From: Mycobacterium lehmannii
GTDB taxonomy: Bacteria; Actinomycetota; Actinomycetes; Mycobacteriales; Mycobacteriaceae
NCBI RefSeq assembly: GCF_002245535.1
Contig: NZ_NKCN01000001.1
Location: 62,001 to 126,000 of the forward strand
Direction: 5' to 3'
DNA: 64,000 bases
Shown: positions 20,501 to 30,408 of the stretch, piece by piece
Layout: each line of letters starts with the position of its first letter
How positions within the stretch are numbered: the stretch's first letter is position 1
Notes under the pieces: model-generated
Told to the model about the DNA's origin: nothing
Seen by the model: only the letters and a program-made list of their open reading frames with translations
Databases searched by the model: none
Program-made: the position numbers and the translations under genes

Positions 20501-20961
20501 AACAGTACGGGGACACGTCGAGCCTGTCGGCGAACCAGTTCTTCTACGGGTTGCGCAGCGACGAGGAGCATCGCGTCCGGTTGGAGCGCGGCGTCGAACT
20601 GCTGATCGGGCTCGAGGCGATCTCCGATCCCGACGAACGGGGCATGCGCACCGTGATGTGCATCCTCAACGGCCAATTGCGTCCGGTCCTGGTGCGTGAC
20701 CGCAACATCGCCAGCGACATCCCGACCGCAGAGAAAGCCGACAAGTCCAATCCCGACCACATCGCCGCGCCCTTCGCCGGGGTGGTCAGCGTCGGCGTCG
20801 CCGTCGACGACGAGGTGCAGGCCGGTCAGACGATCGCCACGATCGAGGCCATGAAGATGGAGGCGGCCATCACCGCACCCAAGGCAGGCAAGGTGAACCG
20901 GGTCGCGGTCTCGGAGACGGCGCAGGTCGAAGGCGGCGATCTGCTGGTGGTGGTCAGCTGA
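17575..20961 (+). CDS. pca: Pyruvate carboxylase
   Basis: Pyruvate carboxylase makes oxaloacetate from pyruvate, bicarbonate and ATP, refilling the TCA cycle. The 1128-residue single-chain enzyme has the biotin-carboxylase domain (residues 1-450, [16 protein letters not shown] loop), the carboxyltransferase domain (from about 530, [15 protein letters not shown]), and the C-terminal biotinyl domain with EAMKMEA, where the biotinylated Lys is 1094. ATG 17575 gives the start [16 protein letters not shown] typical of the family; an in-frame TTG lies six bases earlier. rsmD begins inside its stop codon. A very long reverse-strand open frame across it is a GC artefact. Confidence 0.97.
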   Translation: MISKVLVANRGEIAIRAFRAAYEMGIDTVAVYPHEDRNSIHRLKADESYQIGETGHPVRAYLSVEEIIRVAKHAGADAVYPGYGFLSENPALAAACAEAGITFVGPSAEVLELTGNKSRAIEAARSAGLPVLNSSAPSASAEELMAAAERLEFPLFVKAVSGGGGRGMRRVTDIDALADAIDAASREAESAFGDPTLYLEQAVLNPRHIEVQILADTHGNVMHLFERDCSVQRRHQKVIELAPAPNLSDELRQRICDDAVAFARQIGYTFAGTVEFLLDERGHYVFIECNPRIQVEHTVTEEITDVDLVSSQLRIADGETLDSLGLSQEALPAPRGFALQCRITTEDPANGFRPDTGRITGYRTPGGAGIRLDGGTHLGAEISAHFDSMLVKLTCRGRDFGAAVARARRALAEFRIRGVSTNIPFLQAVVNDPDFRAGRINTSFIDERPYLLTARTPADRGTKILNYLADVTVNQPHGPRTASVYPQDKLPDIDLEAPPPDGSKQRLTELGPEGFARWLRDSQPLAVTDTTFRDAHQSLLATRVRTTGLSMVAPYVARMTPQLLSLECWGGATYDVALRFLKEDPWERLAALREAVPNICLQMLLRGRNTVGYTPYPETVTHAFVAEATATGIDIYRIFDALNNVDSMRPAIDAVRETGTAVAEVAMSYTGDLSDPAENLYTLDYYLKLAEQIVDAGAHVLAIKDMAGLLRPPAAHTLISALRTRFDLPVHVHTHDTPGGQLATYLAAWQAGASAVDGAAAPLAGTTSQPALSSIVAAAAHTEYDTGLSLEAVCDLEPYWEALRKVYAPFESGLPAPTGRVYHHEIPGGQLSNLRQQAIALGFGDRFEEIEANYAAADRVLGRLVKVTPSSKVVGDLALALLGAGISADEFASDPSRFDIPDSVIGFFRGELGDPPGGWPEPLRTKALAGRAPAKAQEELSEEDEAVLAQAGPKRQAALNRLLFPGPTKELEAHREQYGDTSSLSANQFFYGLRSDEEHRVRLERGVELLIGLEAISDPDERGMRTVMCILNGQLRPVLVRDRNIASDIPTAEKADKSNPDHIAAPFAGVVSVGVAVDDEVQAGQTIATIEAMKMEAAITAPKAGKVNRVAVSETAQVEGGDLLVVVS

Positions 20962-21536
20962 CCCGCATCATCGCCGGCGCGCTGGGCGGTCGACGAATCA
21001 CCGTGCCCCAGAATAGGTCTGGGGGAGGGACCCGTCCCACCACCGACCGGGTACGGGAAGCGATGTTCAACGTGCTGGCCGCGCGCATCGACTTCGGCGG
21101 GATCGCGGTGCTCGACCTGTACGCCGGGTCGGGTGCGCTCGGGCTCGAGGCGCTCTCGCGCGGTGCCGTGGAGGCGACGTTCGTCGAGACCGACCGGCGC
21201 GCCGCAGGAATCATCGCCGACAACATCGCCGCACTCGGCGTCACCGGGGCGAGCGTGCGGCGCGGCGCCGTCGCCGAGGTTCTGGCCGCCGGCAGCCCGC
21301 GACCCGTCGACCTCGTCCTCGCCGATCCGCCGTACGACATCACCGCCGGAGAAGTCGAATCGACGCTGGCGCTGCTCACCGAACGGGGTTGGGCCGGACC
21401 GGGAACCGTCGTCGTGGTGGAACGCGCGGCGAGCGGACCGCCGCTCACGTGGCCGCCGGGCTGGCGGGTATGGCCGTCGCGTACCTACGGCGACACCCGC
21501 CTGGAGCTTGCCGAAGCACAAGAGCGGCCCTGCTAG
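20958..21536 (+). CDS. rsmD: 16S rRNA (guanine966-N2)-methyltransferase, CTG start proposed
   Basis: RsmD methylates G966 of 16S rRNA in the assembling small subunit. The SAM motif [14 protein letters not shown] and the catalytic DPPYDI are both present. The family's conserved N-terminus [15 protein letters not shown] is encoded directly after the pca stop, but no ATG, GTG or TTG precedes it in frame. The only plausible initiator is CTG 20958, overlapping the pca stop as CTGA. The first canonical codon (GTG 21003) would remove the conserved RII...GRR segment. With CTG the protein has 192 residues, a normal length. A short Gly/Ser insert (QNRSGGG) follows ITVP. Confidence 0.85.
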   Translation: MTRIIAGALGGRRITVPQNRSGGGTRPTTDRVREAMFNVLAARIDFGGIAVLDLYAGSGALGLEALSRGAVEATFVETDRRAAGIIADNIAALGVTGASVRRGAVAEVLAAGSPRPVDLVLADPPYDITAGEVESTLALLTERGWAGPGTVVVVERAASGPPLTWPPGWRVWPSRTYGDTRLELAEAQERPC

Positions 21537-21547
21537 CGTCTTCGCTC

Positions 21548-22027
21548 ATGAGCGGCGCGGTATGCCCCGGATCCTTCGACCCGGTCCATCTCGGGCACGT
21601 CGACGTCTTCGAGCGCGCGGCCGCGCAGTTCGACGAGGTAATCGTCGCTGTTCTGGTCAACCCCAACAAAAAGGGCATGTTCACGCTCGACGAGCGCATC
21701 GCGATGATCGAGGAGTCCACCGAGCACCTGCCGAACCTGCGCGTCGAATCGGGTCAGGGCCTGGTGGTCGACTTCGCCCGGCAGCGCGGCGTGACGGCGA
21801 TCGTCAAGGGTCTGCGCGGTGGTGCCGACTTCGAATACGAACTGCAGATGGCGCAGATGAACAAGCACATCGCCGGCGTCGACACGTTCTTCGTGGCCGC
21901 GATACCGCGGTACTCGTTCGTGTCGTCGTCGTTGGCCAAGGAGGTCGCGTCGATGGGTGGCGACGTCTCCGAACTGCTTCCCGCCGCGGTGAACACCCGC
22001 CTGCAGGCCAAGCTGAGCCAGGGTTAG
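21548..22027 (+). CDS. coaD: Phosphopantetheine adenylyltransferase
   Basis: CoaD transfers AMP from ATP to 4'-phosphopantetheine, the penultimate step of coenzyme A synthesis. The 159-residue protein has [14 protein letters not shown] (HxGH nucleotidyltransferase motif), [15 protein letters not shown] and the [13 protein letters not shown] stretch near the end, all diagnostic. ATG 21548 follows rsmD by 11 bp, and TAGCGT at 21534-21539 ends eight bases before it, so an internal near-leaderless promoter is possible. In M. tuberculosis the large PDIM lipid locus lies beyond this gene; here a hemerythrin gene follows. Confidence 0.96.
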   Translation: MSGAVCPGSFDPVHLGHVDVFERAAAQFDEVIVAVLVNPNKKGMFTLDERIAMIEESTEHLPNLRVESGQGLVVDFARQRGVTAIVKGLRGGADFEYELQMAQMNKHIAGVDTFFVAAIPRYSFVSSSLAKEVASMGGDVSELLPAAVNTRLQAKLSQG

Positions 22028-22109
22028 TCCGCTCCAGCAGGGGTAATCAGGTGGAGGCGCACAGCCCATTCGCGCCCACACCACTACCGAAATGCAGGAG
22101 GTTTCTGCC

Positions 22110-22676
22110 ATGGCTGAAACGTTTGTCCAGAACACCGACGACGTCGTGAAATTTCTCACCGACCAACACAACCTGATCAAGGACCTGTTCGAAGAAGTGC
22201 TGGGCGCGTCGGAAACCGAGGCGCGCGAGAAGGCGTTTGCCGATCTGCGTCAGCTGCTGGCCGTGCATGAGACTGCCGAGGAGATGGTGGTCCACCCGCG
22301 CGCCCGCAAGGAGGTCGCCGACGGTGAGGCCATCGTCGACGCACGCCTCAAGGAAGAGCACGAGGCCAAGGAGTTCCTGTCGCGGCTCGAGAAGATGGAC
22401 ATCGGGTCGCAGGAGTTCATCGACGAACTGAAGAAGTTCCGTGAGGACGTCGTCGAGCACGCCCAACTCGAGGAGCGCGAGGAGTTCAGCCACCTGCAGA
22501 AGAACCTCGACGGCGATGACCTCAAGCGGATGGCGGGCGCCGTGCAGGCTGCCGAGGCGATCGCCCCGACCCATCCGCATGCGGGTGTCGAGTCGGCCAA
22601 GGCCAATTTCGCGCTCGGACCGTTCGCTTCGATGCTCGACCGCGCCCGCGACCTCATCGGCGCGGCGGTGAAGTAG
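22110..22676 (+). CDS. Hemerythrin/HHE-domain protein
   Basis: This 188-residue all-helical protein has the HHE pattern: His20 in TDQHNLIKDLFEE, His53 and Glu57 in AVHETAEEMVVHP, His62, His84 in KEEHEAKEF, His117 and Glu121 in EHAQLEEREEF. These can hold a di-iron site that binds O2 or NO; mycobacterial relatives are linked to redox and peroxide responses. The C-terminal 45 residues are Ala-rich and lie outside the core. ATG 22110 has AGGAGG eight bases upstream; an in-frame ATG at 22092 precedes that site and is rejected. It stands alone between coaD and sepIVA. Confidence 0.9.
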   Translation: MAETFVQNTDDVVKFLTDQHNLIKDLFEEVLGASETEAREKAFADLRQLLAVHETAEEMVVHPRARKEVADGEAIVDARLKEEHEAKEFLSRLEKMDIGSQEFIDELKKFREDVVEHAQLEEREEFSHLQKNLDGDDLKRMAGAVQAAEAIAPTHPHAGVESAKANFALGPFASMLDRARDLIGAAVK

Positions 22677-22700
22677 GGGAATCTCGGCCGTCCTGGTCGC

Positions 22701-22757
22701 CGAATCTGAACTTGTGTTCGAGAAATCGCCGATTTCGCGCGAAGAAGTTCAGATTCG
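22701..22757. repeat. 57-nt nested inverted repeat (long hairpin)
   Basis: A perfect 13-bp outer stem pairs 22701-22713 (CGAATCTGAACTT) with 22745-22757. Inside it TTCG (22717-22720) pairs with CGAA (22740-22743), and GAAATC (22722-22727) pairs with GATTTC (22731-22736) around the loop GCC. This gives 23 base pairs in 57 nt. It has no T-run, so it is not a plain intrinsic terminator. Confidence 0.75.
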
Positions 22758-22770
22758 AGGAAGACTCACG

Positions 22771-22814
22771 CCCGCCCACGGGCGCCACTGGAGGATGCCG
22801 CCCGGGCGGGTTTT
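22771..22814 (+). terminator. Candidate terminator after the hemerythrin gene
   Basis: CCCGCCC (22771-22777) can pair with GGGCGGG (22804-22810), which is followed directly by TTTT. The inner CCGCCCGGGCGG palindrome competes. The loop is long, so confidence is moderate. Confidence 0.4.
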
Positions 22815-23002
22815 GGCCTCGGTCTCGGGCGGTTGACATAATGCGGGCAGCAATTCAGCCGGGAGTTGCGGCCTGGGGAGTGGAGAGACTCAGCAATCCA
22901 TGAATTTCCGACGTCCGGGGCGACACACCGGGCGGGAAGCTGAGTCACAGGGGTAACACCAGGCACACTAGTAACTGTCAACTACGCCTGGAGGGTGTTG
23001 CC

Positions 23003-23740
23003 GTGTACCGAGTCTTTGAGGCGCTCGACGAACTGAGCGCGATTGTGGAAGAAGCCCGCGGCGTGCCGATGACGGCAGGCTGCGTCGTGCCCCGCGGCGA
23101 TGTCCTCGAACTGATCGACGACATCAAGGACGCGATTCCCGGTGAGCTCGACGATGCCCAGGACGTCCTCGATGCCCGCGACGGGATGCTGCGCGAGGCC
23201 AAGGACCACTCCGACTCGATGGTGTCCACGGCCACCGCCGAGGCGGATTCCGTCCTGAACCACGCCCGCGCGGAAGCGGACCGGCTGCTCGCCGACGCGA
23301 AGGCCCAGGCCGATCGGATGGTGGCCGAGGCTCGCCAGCACAGCGAGCGGATGGTCGGCGAGGCCCGCGAGGAGGCCACCCGTGTCGCCGCCACCGCCAA
23401 GCGCGAGTACGAGGCCAGCACCGGGCGGGCCAAGACCGAAGCAGACCGGCTCATCGAGAGCGGCAACCTGGCCTACGAGAAGGCTGTGCAAGAGGGCATC
23501 AAGGAGCAGCAGCGGCTGGTGTCACAGACCGAGATCGTCGCGACCGCGACCGCCGAGGCGACCCGGTTGATCGATTCGGCGCACGCCGAGGCCGACCGGT
23601 TGCGCGGCGAGTGCGACATCTACGTCGACAGCAAGCTCGCGGAGTTCGAGGACTTCCTCAACGGCACGCTGCGCTCCGTCGGTCGAGGTCGTCACCAACT
23701 TCGCACCGCCGCGGGCACGCACGACTACGCGGCCCGCTGA
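23003..23740 (+). CDS. sepIVA: SepIVA, DivIVA-like septal/polar coiled-coil protein
   Basis: This 245-residue protein begins MYRVFEALDELSAIVEEARGVPMT, the DivIVA-like N-terminal membrane-binding region, and residues about 45-225 are a continuous Ala/Glu/Arg-rich coiled coil with repeated EARxEADR heptads. It matches mycobacterial SepIVA (Rv2927c), an essential protein that acts in septum formation and polar cell-wall precursor metabolism. GTG 23003 has GGAGG upstream. The next genes (DUF177, rnc, mutM) follow in the same direction, as in M. tuberculosis. Confidence 0.92.
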   Translation: MYRVFEALDELSAIVEEARGVPMTAGCVVPRGDVLELIDDIKDAIPGELDDAQDVLDARDGMLREAKDHSDSMVSTATAEADSVLNHARAEADRLLADAKAQADRMVAEARQHSERMVGEAREEATRVAATAKREYEASTGRAKTEADRLIESGNLAYEKAVQEGIKEQQRLVSQTEIVATATAEATRLIDSAHAEADRLRGECDIYVDSKLAEFEDFLNGTLRSVGRGRHQLRTAAGTHDYAAR

Positions 23741-23783
23741 GCGCCGAGGGCCGCCAAGAATCCTCGCCGTAAACTCGGTACTT

Positions 23784-24386
23784 ATGGCGACGCATGCCAA
23801 AGCGGCGGCGCATCGCGCGTCACAATCGCCGCTCGTGATCAACATCTCCCGGCTCGGTAGGCGACCCGGGTCGATGATGTCTGTCTCCGAAACGGTGCCC
23901 AGCCCGTCGCGCATCGGCCTCGACCTGATCGCCATCGACGAAGGCGCACCCCTGGAGCTCGACCTGCGTGTCGAGTCGGTGTCGGAGGGAGTCCTGGTCT
24001 CCGGGACGGTGTCCGCGCCCACGACGGGCGACTGCGCGCGATGCCTGACGCCGGTCACCGGCGACGTCGAGATCTACCTCACCGAACTGTTCGCCTATCC
24101 CGACAGCGCCACCGACGAGACGACCGAAGCCGACGAGGTCGGTCGCGTGGTGGATGACACCGTCGACCTGGAGCAGCCGATCATCGACGCCGTCGGGCTG
24201 GTGCTGCCCTTCGCGCCGCTGTGCGGTCCGGACTGCGCGGGCCTGTGCCCGGACTGCGGCGTGGCCTTGGCCACCGCCGAACCCGGTCACCGCCACGAGC
24301 GGATCGACCCGCGCTGGGCGAAGCTGGCCGGCATGTTCGACACTGTCGGCGGAGCCGACGATCCCACTGAGGACACGCGTGAGTGA
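23784..24386 (+). CDS. DUF177 (YceD-type) protein
   Basis: This 200-residue protein belongs to the DUF177/YceD family, linked in bacteria to rRNA/ribosome and L32 biology. It has CARC at 84-87 and a cluster CGPDCAGLCPDCG with Cys147, 151, 155 and 158, likely a zinc site. In many bacteria the partner rpmF follows; here rnc follows instead, the normal mycobacterial order. ATG 23784 lies eight bases after TAAACT (23770-23775), so a near-leaderless transcript is possible. The stop lies inside the rnc start region (8-nt overlap). Confidence 0.85.
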   Translation: MATHAKAAAHRASQSPLVINISRLGRRPGSMMSVSETVPSPSRIGLDLIAIDEGAPLELDLRVESVSEGVLVSGTVSAPTTGDCARCLTPVTGDVEIYLTELFAYPDSATDETTEADEVGRVVDDTVDLEQPIIDAVGLVLPFAPLCGPDCAGLCPDCGVALATAEPGHRHERIDPRWAKLAGMFDTVGGADDPTEDTRE

Positions 24387-25077
24387 GCGCGCCGCGCTGC
24401 TGGCGGCGCTGGGTGTCGATCTGCCCGACGAACTGCTCACCATGGCGCTCACCCATCGCAGCTATTCCTACGAGAACGGCGGCCTGCCGACCAACGAGCG
24501 ATTGGAGTTCCTCGGCGACGCCGTGCTCGGGCTGACCATCACCGAGGAGCTCTACCACCGGCACCCCGACCGGTCCGAGGGCGATCTGGCCAAGCTGCGC
24601 GCCAGCATCGTCAACACGCAGGCGCTCGCCGACGTCGGTCGTCAGCTGTCCGATGGCGGGCTCGGTGCCTACTTGCTGCTCGGCAAGGGTGAGCTGAACT
24701 CCGGCGGCGCCGACAAGGCCAGCATCTTGGCCGACGGCGTCGAATCCCTGTTGGGTGCAATTTATTTGGAGCACGGCAACGCGGTCGTGCGCGAGGTGAT
24801 CCTGCGGCTGTTCGCCGACCTGCTGGACACCGCGCCCACGTTGGGCGCCGGGCTGGACTGGAAGAGCAGTCTGCAGGAGCTGACCGCCTCGCGCGGTCTT
24901 GGCGCGCCCACCTATCTCGTCACCTCAACGGGTCCGGACCACGACAAAGAGTTCACCGCGACGGTCATGGTGACCGACACCGAATACGGCAGGGGCGTCG
25001 GGCGCACCAAGAAGGAGGCCGAACTCAAGGCGGCCGCGGCGGCGTGGAACGCGCTGACCGCCGAGGTAGATGCCTGA
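24379..25077 (+). CDS. rnc: Ribonuclease III
   Basis: RNase III cuts double-stranded RNA and processes rRNA precursors. The 232-residue protein has the nuclease signature [13 protein letters not shown] at 39-51, the second acidic cluster [13 protein letters not shown], and a C-terminal double-stranded-RNA-binding domain (from about 155, with [20 protein letters not shown]). GTG 24379 overlaps the preceding gene by eight bases and gives the expected length. mutM starts eight bases before the stop, so the three genes are tightly coupled. Confidence 0.96.
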   Translation: MSERAALLAALGVDLPDELLTMALTHRSYSYENGGLPTNERLEFLGDAVLGLTITEELYHRHPDRSEGDLAKLRASIVNTQALADVGRQLSDGGLGAYLLLGKGELNSGGADKASILADGVESLLGAIYLEHGNAVVREVILRLFADLLDTAPTLGAGLDWKSSLQELTASRGLGAPTYLVTSTGPDHDKEFTATVMVTDTEYGRGVGRTKKEAELKAAAAAWNALTAEVDA

Positions 25078-25942
25078 GCTTCCCGAGGTCGAGGTCGTCC
25101 GCCGCGGACTGGACGCGCACGTCGTCGACAGGACCATCACGGCTGTGCGCGTACATCATCCGCGCGCGGTACGGCGCCACGAGGCGGGACCCGCGGATCT
25201 GACCGCGCGCCTGCTCGACAGCACGATCACCGGGACCGGGCGGCGAGGTAAGTACCTGTGGCTGACGCTGGACGACGGCTCCGCGCTGGTCGTGCATCTC
25301 GGCATGAGCGGGCAGATGTTGCTGGGCGCGCCTCCGAGCGAGAACCACTTGCGCATCGCGGCGCTGCTGGATGACGGCACCGCGCTGAGCTTCGTCGACC
25401 AGCGCACGTTCGGCGGCTGGATGCTCACCGACATGGTCACCGTGGACGGGACCGACGTCCCGTTTCCCGTCGCGCACCTCGCGCGTGACCCGCTCGATCC
25501 GCACTTCAACCGCGACGGCGTGGTGAAAGTGTTGCGTGGCAAGCACTCCGAGATCAAACGTCAGCTGCTCGACCAGACCGTCGTCTCGGGCATCGGCAAC
25601 ATCTACGCCGACGAGGCGCTGTGGCGGGCCAAGGTCAACGGCGCCCGGTTGGCGTCGTCTCTGAGCAGGCCGAAGCTGGGCGAACTGCTCGACGCGGCCG
25701 CCGAGGTGATGGAGGAGGCGCTCGCCCAAGGCGGGACGTCGTTCGACTCGCTGTATGTCAACGTCAACGGCGAGTCGGGTTACTTCGACCGCTCGCTGGA
25801 CGCCTATGGGCGCGAAGGTGAGCCCTGCCGACGCTGTGGGGCCATCATGCGGCGGGAGAAGTTCATGAACCGCTCGTCGTTCTACTGTCCGCGTTGCCAG
25901 CCCAGGCCACGGGTGCGGCGAACCGCGCCGAGAGCGACGTAA
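25070..25942 (+). CDS. mutM: Formamidopyrimidine-DNA glycosylase (Fpg)
   Basis: MutM removes 8-oxoguanine and formamidopyrimidines and nicks the abasic site. The 290-residue protein starts [13 protein letters not shown], with Pro1 as the Schiff-base nucleophile after Met removal and Glu2 catalytic. It also has the H2TH region ([17 protein letters not shown]) and the C-terminal zinc finger [13 protein letters not shown]...FYCPRC. All key residues are intact. ATG 25070 overlaps rnc by eight bases. Confidence 0.97.
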   Translation: MPELPEVEVVRRGLDAHVVDRTITAVRVHHPRAVRRHEAGPADLTARLLDSTITGTGRRGKYLWLTLDDGSALVVHLGMSGQMLLGAPPSENHLRIAALLDDGTALSFVDQRTFGGWMLTDMVTVDGTDVPFPVAHLARDPLDPHFNRDGVVKVLRGKHSEIKRQLLDQTVVSGIGNIYADEALWRAKVNGARLASSLSRPKLGELLDAAAEVMEEALAQGGTSFDSLYVNVNGESGYFDRSLDAYGREGEPCRRCGAIMRREKFMNRSSFYCPRCQPRPRVRRTAPRAT

Positions 25943-25999
25943 TGGTCGATTGCGCGCGCGGTTTTCCGCCAATTCGTCGGTCTGGGCGAAGATGGGGCC

Positions 26000-26416
26000 A
26001 TGACCGAACTTTGGGTTGAGCGGACGGGAGCGCGGCGCTACACCGGACGCAACTCCCGCGGCGCGGAGGTGCTCGTCGGCAACGAGGACATCGACGGCGT
26101 CTTCACGCCTGGCGAGCTGATGAAGATCGCGCTCGCCGCCTGCAGCGGGATGGCCAGCGACGTGCCCCTGCAGCGGCGCCTCGGCGAGCAGTACCGCACC
26201 ACGATCCGCGTCTCCGGGGCGGCCGACCGCGAGCAGGAGCGCTATCCGCTGCTCGACGAGCGAATGGAACTCGACCTGTCCGGGCTCTCCGAGCAGGAGC
26301 GGGCGCGGGTGCTCACGGTCGTCGAGCGCGCCATCGACCAGGTCTGCACCGTCGGCCGCACCCTCAAGGCTGGGGCCAAAGTGACGTTTGAGGTAGATGA
26401 TGCGGGAGTTAGCTGA
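26000..26416 (+). CDS. OsmC-family peroxide-handling protein
   Basis: This 138-residue protein shows the OsmC/Ohr layout: Cys48 in LAACSGM and Cys115 in [10 protein letters not shown], the pair that reduces organic or lipid hydroperoxides in the family. The length is normal. It corresponds to Rv2923c. ATG 26000 follows a 57-bp gap after mutM; its 3' end overlaps acyP by 17-20 bp depending on the acyP start. Substrate is not known from sequence. Confidence 0.9.
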   Translation: MTELWVERTGARRYTGRNSRGAEVLVGNEDIDGVFTPGELMKIALAACSGMASDVPLQRRLGEQYRTTIRVSGAADREQERYPLLDERMELDLSGLSEQERARVLTVVERAIDQVCTVGRTLKAGAKVTFEVDDAGVS

Positions 26417-26684
26417 GGTACGCCTGACAGCTTGGGTGCACGGGCACGTTCAGGGTGTCGGCTTCCGGTGGTGGACGCGCGCCCGAGCACTGGAACTGGG
26501 GCTGACCGGATTCGCGGCCAACAAGCCCGACGGCCGGGTTCAGGTGGTCGCCCAGGGGCCACGCGAGTCCTGTCAGCGGCTACTTGACCTGCTGCAAAGC
26601 GGAGAAACGCCGGGGCGGGTCGACAACGTCGCCTCCGACTTCACAGAACCTCGCGACTCGCTACAAGGGTTCACCGAGCGATAG
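26400..26684 (+). CDS. acyP: Acylphosphatase
   Basis: Acylphosphatase hydrolyses acyl phosphates. The 94-residue protein has the phosphate cradle [13 protein letters not shown] with catalytic Arg23 and the catalytic Asn41 in [10 protein letters not shown]. Two ATG codons are adjacent (26397 and 26400); the second is six bases from GAGG and preferred. The gene begins inside the OsmC gene and ends 26 bp before smc. Confidence 0.93.
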   Translation: MRELAEVRLTAWVHGHVQGVGFRWWTRARALELGLTGFAANKPDGRVQVVAQGPRESCQRLLDLLQSGETPGRVDNVASDFTEPRDSLQGFTER

Positions 26685-26710
26685 CCGCTGCGGCGGTAGT
26701 GTGGCACGTC

Positions 26711-29700
26711 GTGCACCTCAAGAGTCTGACCCTGAAGGGCTTCAAGTCGTTTGCTTCGCCGACGACTCTGCGCTTCGAGCCAGGCATCACGTGCGTGGTC
26801 GGGCCCAACGGTTCGGGTAAGTCCAATGTCGTCGACGCGCTCACCTGGGTGATGGGTGAGCAGGGGGCCAAGACGTTGCGCGGCGGCAAGATGGAGGACG
26901 TCATCTTCGCCGGCACGTCGTCGCGCCCGCCGCTGGGCCGCGCCGAGGTGACGGTGACCATCGACAACTCCGACAACTCGCTGCCGATCGAGTACTCCGA
27001 GGTGTCGATCACCCGGCGGATGTTCCGCGACGGCGGCAGCGAGTACGAGATCAACGGCAGCAGTTGCCGGTTGATGGACGTGCAGGAACTGCTGTCCGAC
27101 TCCGGCATCGGGCGCGAGATGCACGTCATCGTCGGTCAGGGCAAGCTCTCCGAGATCCTCGAGTCGCGCCCCGAGGACCGGCGCGCGTTCATCGAGGAGG
27201 CCGCCGGCGTCCTCAAGCACCGCAAGCGCAAGGAAAAAGCGGTCCGCAAGCTCGACGCGATGTCGGCAAACCTGAACCGGCTGACCGACCTCACCACCGA
27301 ACTGCGCCGTCAGCTCAAACCGCTCGGGCGTCAAGCCGAGATGGCCCGGCGCGCACAAACCATCCAGGCCGATCTGCGCGACGCTCGGCTGCGGCTAGCC
27401 GCCGATGACCTCGTCACCCGCCGCGCCGAGTTCGACAACACCAACCAGGCCGAGACCACGCTGCGGCGCGAACACGACGAGATCGCCACGCGGCTCGAGG
27501 CCAAGACCGCCGAGCTGGCCGCGCACGAGGCGGCGGTGGTCAGCCTCAGCGAACGCGCGGACGCGGCGCAGCAGAGGTGGTTCGCGCTGTCCGCTCTCGC
27601 CGAACGCGTCAGCGCGACGGTGCGCATCGCGAGCGAGCGCGCACAGCATCTCGACACCGAGCCCGAGGCGTCGACGGGTCCGGATCCCGACACCCTGGAA
27701 GCCCAGGCCGACGAGGTCGCCGAACAGGAGCGCCGGCTGCTCGGCGAGCTGACCGAGTCGCGCGGCAAGCTCGAGGCGGCCCGCGCCGAACTCGCCGAAC
27801 GCGAGCGCATCGCCGCCGAGGCCGAGCGTGCACACATGGCCGCCGCCCGCGCCGAGGCCGACCGACGCGAGGGTCTGGCGCGGCTGGCCGGTCAGGTCGA
27901 CACCATGCGCACTCGCGTGGAATCGATCGACGAGACCGTCGCCCGCCTGACCGGCACCATCGACGAGGCCGCCACCCGCGCGCAACAGACCCAGGCCGAG
28001 TTCGAGACCGTGCAGAGTCGCGTCGGCGAACTCGACGCCGGTGAGGTCGGTCTCGACGATCACCACGACCGTACGGTCGCCGCGCTGCGGCTCGCCGATG
28101 AACGCGTCGCCGAACTGCAGGCCGCCGAACGTGGCGCCGAACGTCAGGTGGCCTCGCTGCGCGCGCGTATCGAGGCCCTCTCGGTGGGTCTCGATCGCAA
28201 GGACGGCGCGGCCTGGCTACAGAAGAACCGTGGTGGGGCAGGGCTTCTCGGCTCGGTCGCCAACCTGTTGAAGGTGCGCAACGGCTACGAGGTGGCCGTC
28301 GCGACCGTGCTGGGTGCCGCGGCCGACGCGGTGGCCGCCGAGAGCCCGGGCGCCGCTCGTGCAGCGGTCGCGGCGCTCAAGGAGTCCGACGGCGGCCGGG
28401 CGGCGATCGTGCTGAGCGACTGGCCGAATCGTGAGGTGCCGCAGGCACAGTCGTTGCCCGACGGCGCGGTGCGCGCGGTTGATCTGGTCGAGGCGCCACA
28501 GCGTCTGCAGGGCGCGGTCCGGGCCATGCTCGCCGACGTCGTGGTGGTCTCGGACCTGGCCGCTGCACTGGACGCGGTCGCGGCGCATCCGACGCTGCGG
28601 GCGGTCACCACCGACGGCGATCTCGTGGGTCCGGGCTGGGTCAGCGGCGGATCCGATCGCAAACCCAGCACGCTCGAGATCGCATCGGAGGTCGACAAGG
28701 CCCGCGCCGAGCTCGCCGAGGCCGAAAAGCAGGTCGACGAGCTGTCGGCGGCGCTGTCCGGTGCGCTCGCCGAACAGGCCAGCCGTCAGGATGCCGCCGA
28801 GCAGGCGCTGGCCGCGCTCAACGAATCCGACGCGGCGATCTCGGCGATCTACGAGCAGTTGGGTCGGCTCGGTCAGGACGCCCGTTCGGCCGACGACGAA
28901 TGGCAGCGGCTGATCCAGCAGCGAAATGAGCTGGAAACCAATCGGTCCCGCACCGTCGACGAACTCACCGAGCTCGAGCAGAGGCTGCACAACGCACAGC
29001 AGGAGCCGACGTTCGAAGCCGAGCCCGTCAACCGGCAAGAGACGACGGCAGCGGCAGAGGCGGCCCGCACCGCCGAGGTGGAGGCCCGGTTGACGGTGCG
29101 CACCGCCGAAGAGCGCGCCAATGCCGTTCGCGGAAAGGCTGATTCACTGCGTCGGGCCGCCGCGGCCGAACGCGAGGCAAGGCTGCGCGCGATGCGTGCC
29201 CGCGAAGCTCGTCGACATGCGGCGGCCGTGGCGGGCGCGGTCGCGGAATCGGGTCGCGTTGTCGCGCAACGGCTCAGCGCCGTCGTGGCGGTGGCCTCAC
29301 GCGCCCGCGACGAGGTCGCCGCCGAACGACAGCACCGCGCCGCCACGCTGGCAGCGACGCGCGACGAGGTCAACGAGCTCACCGCCAAGGTCAACGGCCT
29401 CACCGAGGCGCTGCACAAGGACGAGGTCGCCAAGGCGCAGGCCGCGCTGCGGATCGAGCAGCTCGAGGAGCAGGTGCTCGAGCAGTTCGGCATGGCAACC
29501 GCCGACCTGATCGGCGAATACGGGCCGGACGTGCCGCTACCACCAACGGAATTGGAGATGGCCGAGTTCGAGCAGGCGCGCGAGCGTGGCGAGCAGGTCA
29601 CCGCGCCCGCACCGATGCCGTTCGACCGCGCGACGCAGGAACGGCGCGCCAAGAAGGCTGAGCGAGAGCTCAACGAACTGGGCCGGGTCAACCCGCTGGC

Positions 29701-30298
29701 GCTCGAGGAGTTCGCCGCGCTCGAGGAGCGGTACAACTTCCTGTCCACCCAACTGGAGGACGTCAAGGGTGCCCGCAAGGACCTCCTCGACGTGATCGAG
29801 GACGTGGACGCACGCATCCTTCAGGTGTTCACCGAGGCGTACGCCGACGTGGAACGCGAATTCACCCAGGTGTTTTCGACGCTGTTCCCCGGCGGCGAAG
29901 GCAGGCTGCTGCTGACGAACCCCAACGACATGCTGACCACCGGCATCGAGGTCGAGGCGCGCCCGCCCGGCAAGAAGATCAAGCGTTTGTCGCTGCTGTC
30001 CGGCGGTGAGAAATCGCTGACCGCGGTCGCGATGCTCGTCGCGATCTTCCGCGCGAGGCCGTCGCCGTTCTATGTGATGGACGAGGTCGAGGCGGCGCTC
30101 GACGATGTGAACCTGCGCCGACTGATCAGTTTGTTCGAGCAGCTGCGCGAGCGCTCCCAGCTGATCGTGATCACCCACCAGAAGCCGACGATGGAGGTCG
30201 CCGACGCCCTGTACGGCGTCACCATGCGCGACGACGGCATCACCGCGGTCATCAGCCAGCGCATGCGCGGGCAGGAACTGGTCGGCGCGGCCAACTGA
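26711..30298 (+). CDS. smc: Chromosome segregation ATPase SMC
   Basis: SMC is the large ring-forming ATPase that compacts and separates chromosomes with ScpA/ScpB. The 1195-residue protein has an N-terminal head with Walker A GPNGSGKS, long coiled coils (about 160-490 and 670-1010), a Gly-rich hinge (about 500-665), and a C-terminal head with LLSGGEKS near 1095 and Walker [14 protein letters not shown] near 1119. GTG 26711 gives the start [15 protein letters not shown] seen in relatives; TAGTGT at 26697-26702 ends eight bases before it. An in-frame GTG 12 bases upstream is less likely. ftsY follows, as in M. tuberculosis. Confidence 0.97.
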   Translation: MHLKSLTLKGFKSFASPTTLRFEPGITCVVGPNGSGKSNVVDALTWVMGEQGAKTLRGGKMEDVIFAGTSSRPPLGRAEVTVTIDNSDNSLPIEYSEVSITRRMFRDGGSEYEINGSSCRLMDVQELLSDSGIGREMHVIVGQGKLSEILESRPEDRRAFIEEAAGVLKHRKRKEKAVRKLDAMSANLNRLTDLTTELRRQLKPLGRQAEMARRAQTIQADLRDARLRLAADDLVTRRAEFDNTNQAETTLRREHDEIATRLEAKTAELAAHEAAVVSLSERADAAQQRWFALSALAERVSATVRIASERAQHLDTEPEASTGPDPDTLEAQADEVAEQERRLLGELTESRGKLEAARAELAERERIAAEAERAHMAAARAEADRREGLARLAGQVDTMRTRVESIDETVARLTGTIDEAATRAQQTQAEFETVQSRVGELDAGEVGLDDHHDRTVAALRLADERVAELQAAERGAERQVASLRARIEALSVGLDRKDGAAWLQKNRGGAGLLGSVANLLKVRNGYEVAVATVLGAAADAVAAESPGAARAAVAALKESDGGRAAIVLSDWPNREVPQAQSLPDGAVRAVDLVEAPQRLQGAVRAMLADVVVVSDLAAALDAVAAHPTLRAVTTDGDLVGPGWVSGGSDRKPSTLEIASEVDKARAELAEAEKQVDELSAALSGALAEQASRQDAAEQALAALNESDAAISAIYEQLGRLGQDARSADDEWQRLIQQRNELETNRSRTVDELTELEQRLHNAQQEPTFEAEPVNRQETTAAAEAARTAEVEARLTVRTAEERANAVRGKADSLRRAAAAEREARLRAMRAREARRHAAAVAGAVAESGRVVAQRLSAVVAVASRARDEVAAERQHRAATLAATRDEVNELTAKVNGLTEALHKDEVAKAQAALRIEQLEEQVLEQFGMATADLIGEYGPDVPLPPTELEMAEFEQARERGEQVTAPAPMPFDRATQERRAKKAERELNELGRVNPLALEEFAALEERYNFLSTQLEDVKGARKDLLDVIEDVDARILQVFTEAYADVEREFTQVFSTLFPGGEGRLLLTNPNDMLTTGIEVEARPPGKKIKRLSLLSGGEKSLTAVAMLVAIFRARPSPFYVMDEVEAALDDVNLRRLISLFEQLRERSQLIVITHQKPTMEVADALYGVTMRDDGITAVISQRMRGQELVGAAN

Positions 30299-30307
30299 GC
30301 CGCGGTT

Positions 30308-30348
30308 TGTGCACCGTCTGGCGCGCTGAGCGCAACAAGCGGTGCACA
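30308..30348. repeat. 9-bp inverted repeat downstream of smc
   Basis: TGTGCACCG (30308-30316) pairs perfectly with CGGTGCACA (30340-30348). The 23-nt loop holds a second GCGC-TGA-GCGC hairpin. No T-run follows. It lies between the smc stop and the ftsY promoter. Confidence 0.65.
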
Positions 30349-30396
30349 GATCGAGGCCCGAGGGGGCGCGGGGGGCGTCGGCGCGACTCAGCTTGA

Positions 30397-30402
30397 GACA
30401 AT
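30397..30402 (+). promoter_or_regulatory. Leaderless-type -10 for ftsY
   Basis: GACAAT is followed by exactly six bases and the GTG start of ftsY (30409), placing the transcription start on the start codon. No Shine-Dalgarno is present. Confidence 0.45.
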
Positions 30403-30408
30403 GGCGCC

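Larger units (their letters stand above)
22677..23002. other. Intergenic region between the hemerythrin gene and sepIVA
   Basis: No gene is seen in these 326 bp. They hold a 57-nt hairpin (22701-22757), a probable terminator (22771-22814), a TTGACA box at 22833 with CATAAT overlapping it at 22837, and TAGTAACT at 22969-22976, a plausible -10 for sepIVA about 30 bp before its start. Confidence 0.6.

Noticed and set aside
21003..21536. rsmD starting at GTG 21003
   Set aside because: This start would delete the conserved [13 protein letters not shown] segment at the N-terminus of the RsmD family.
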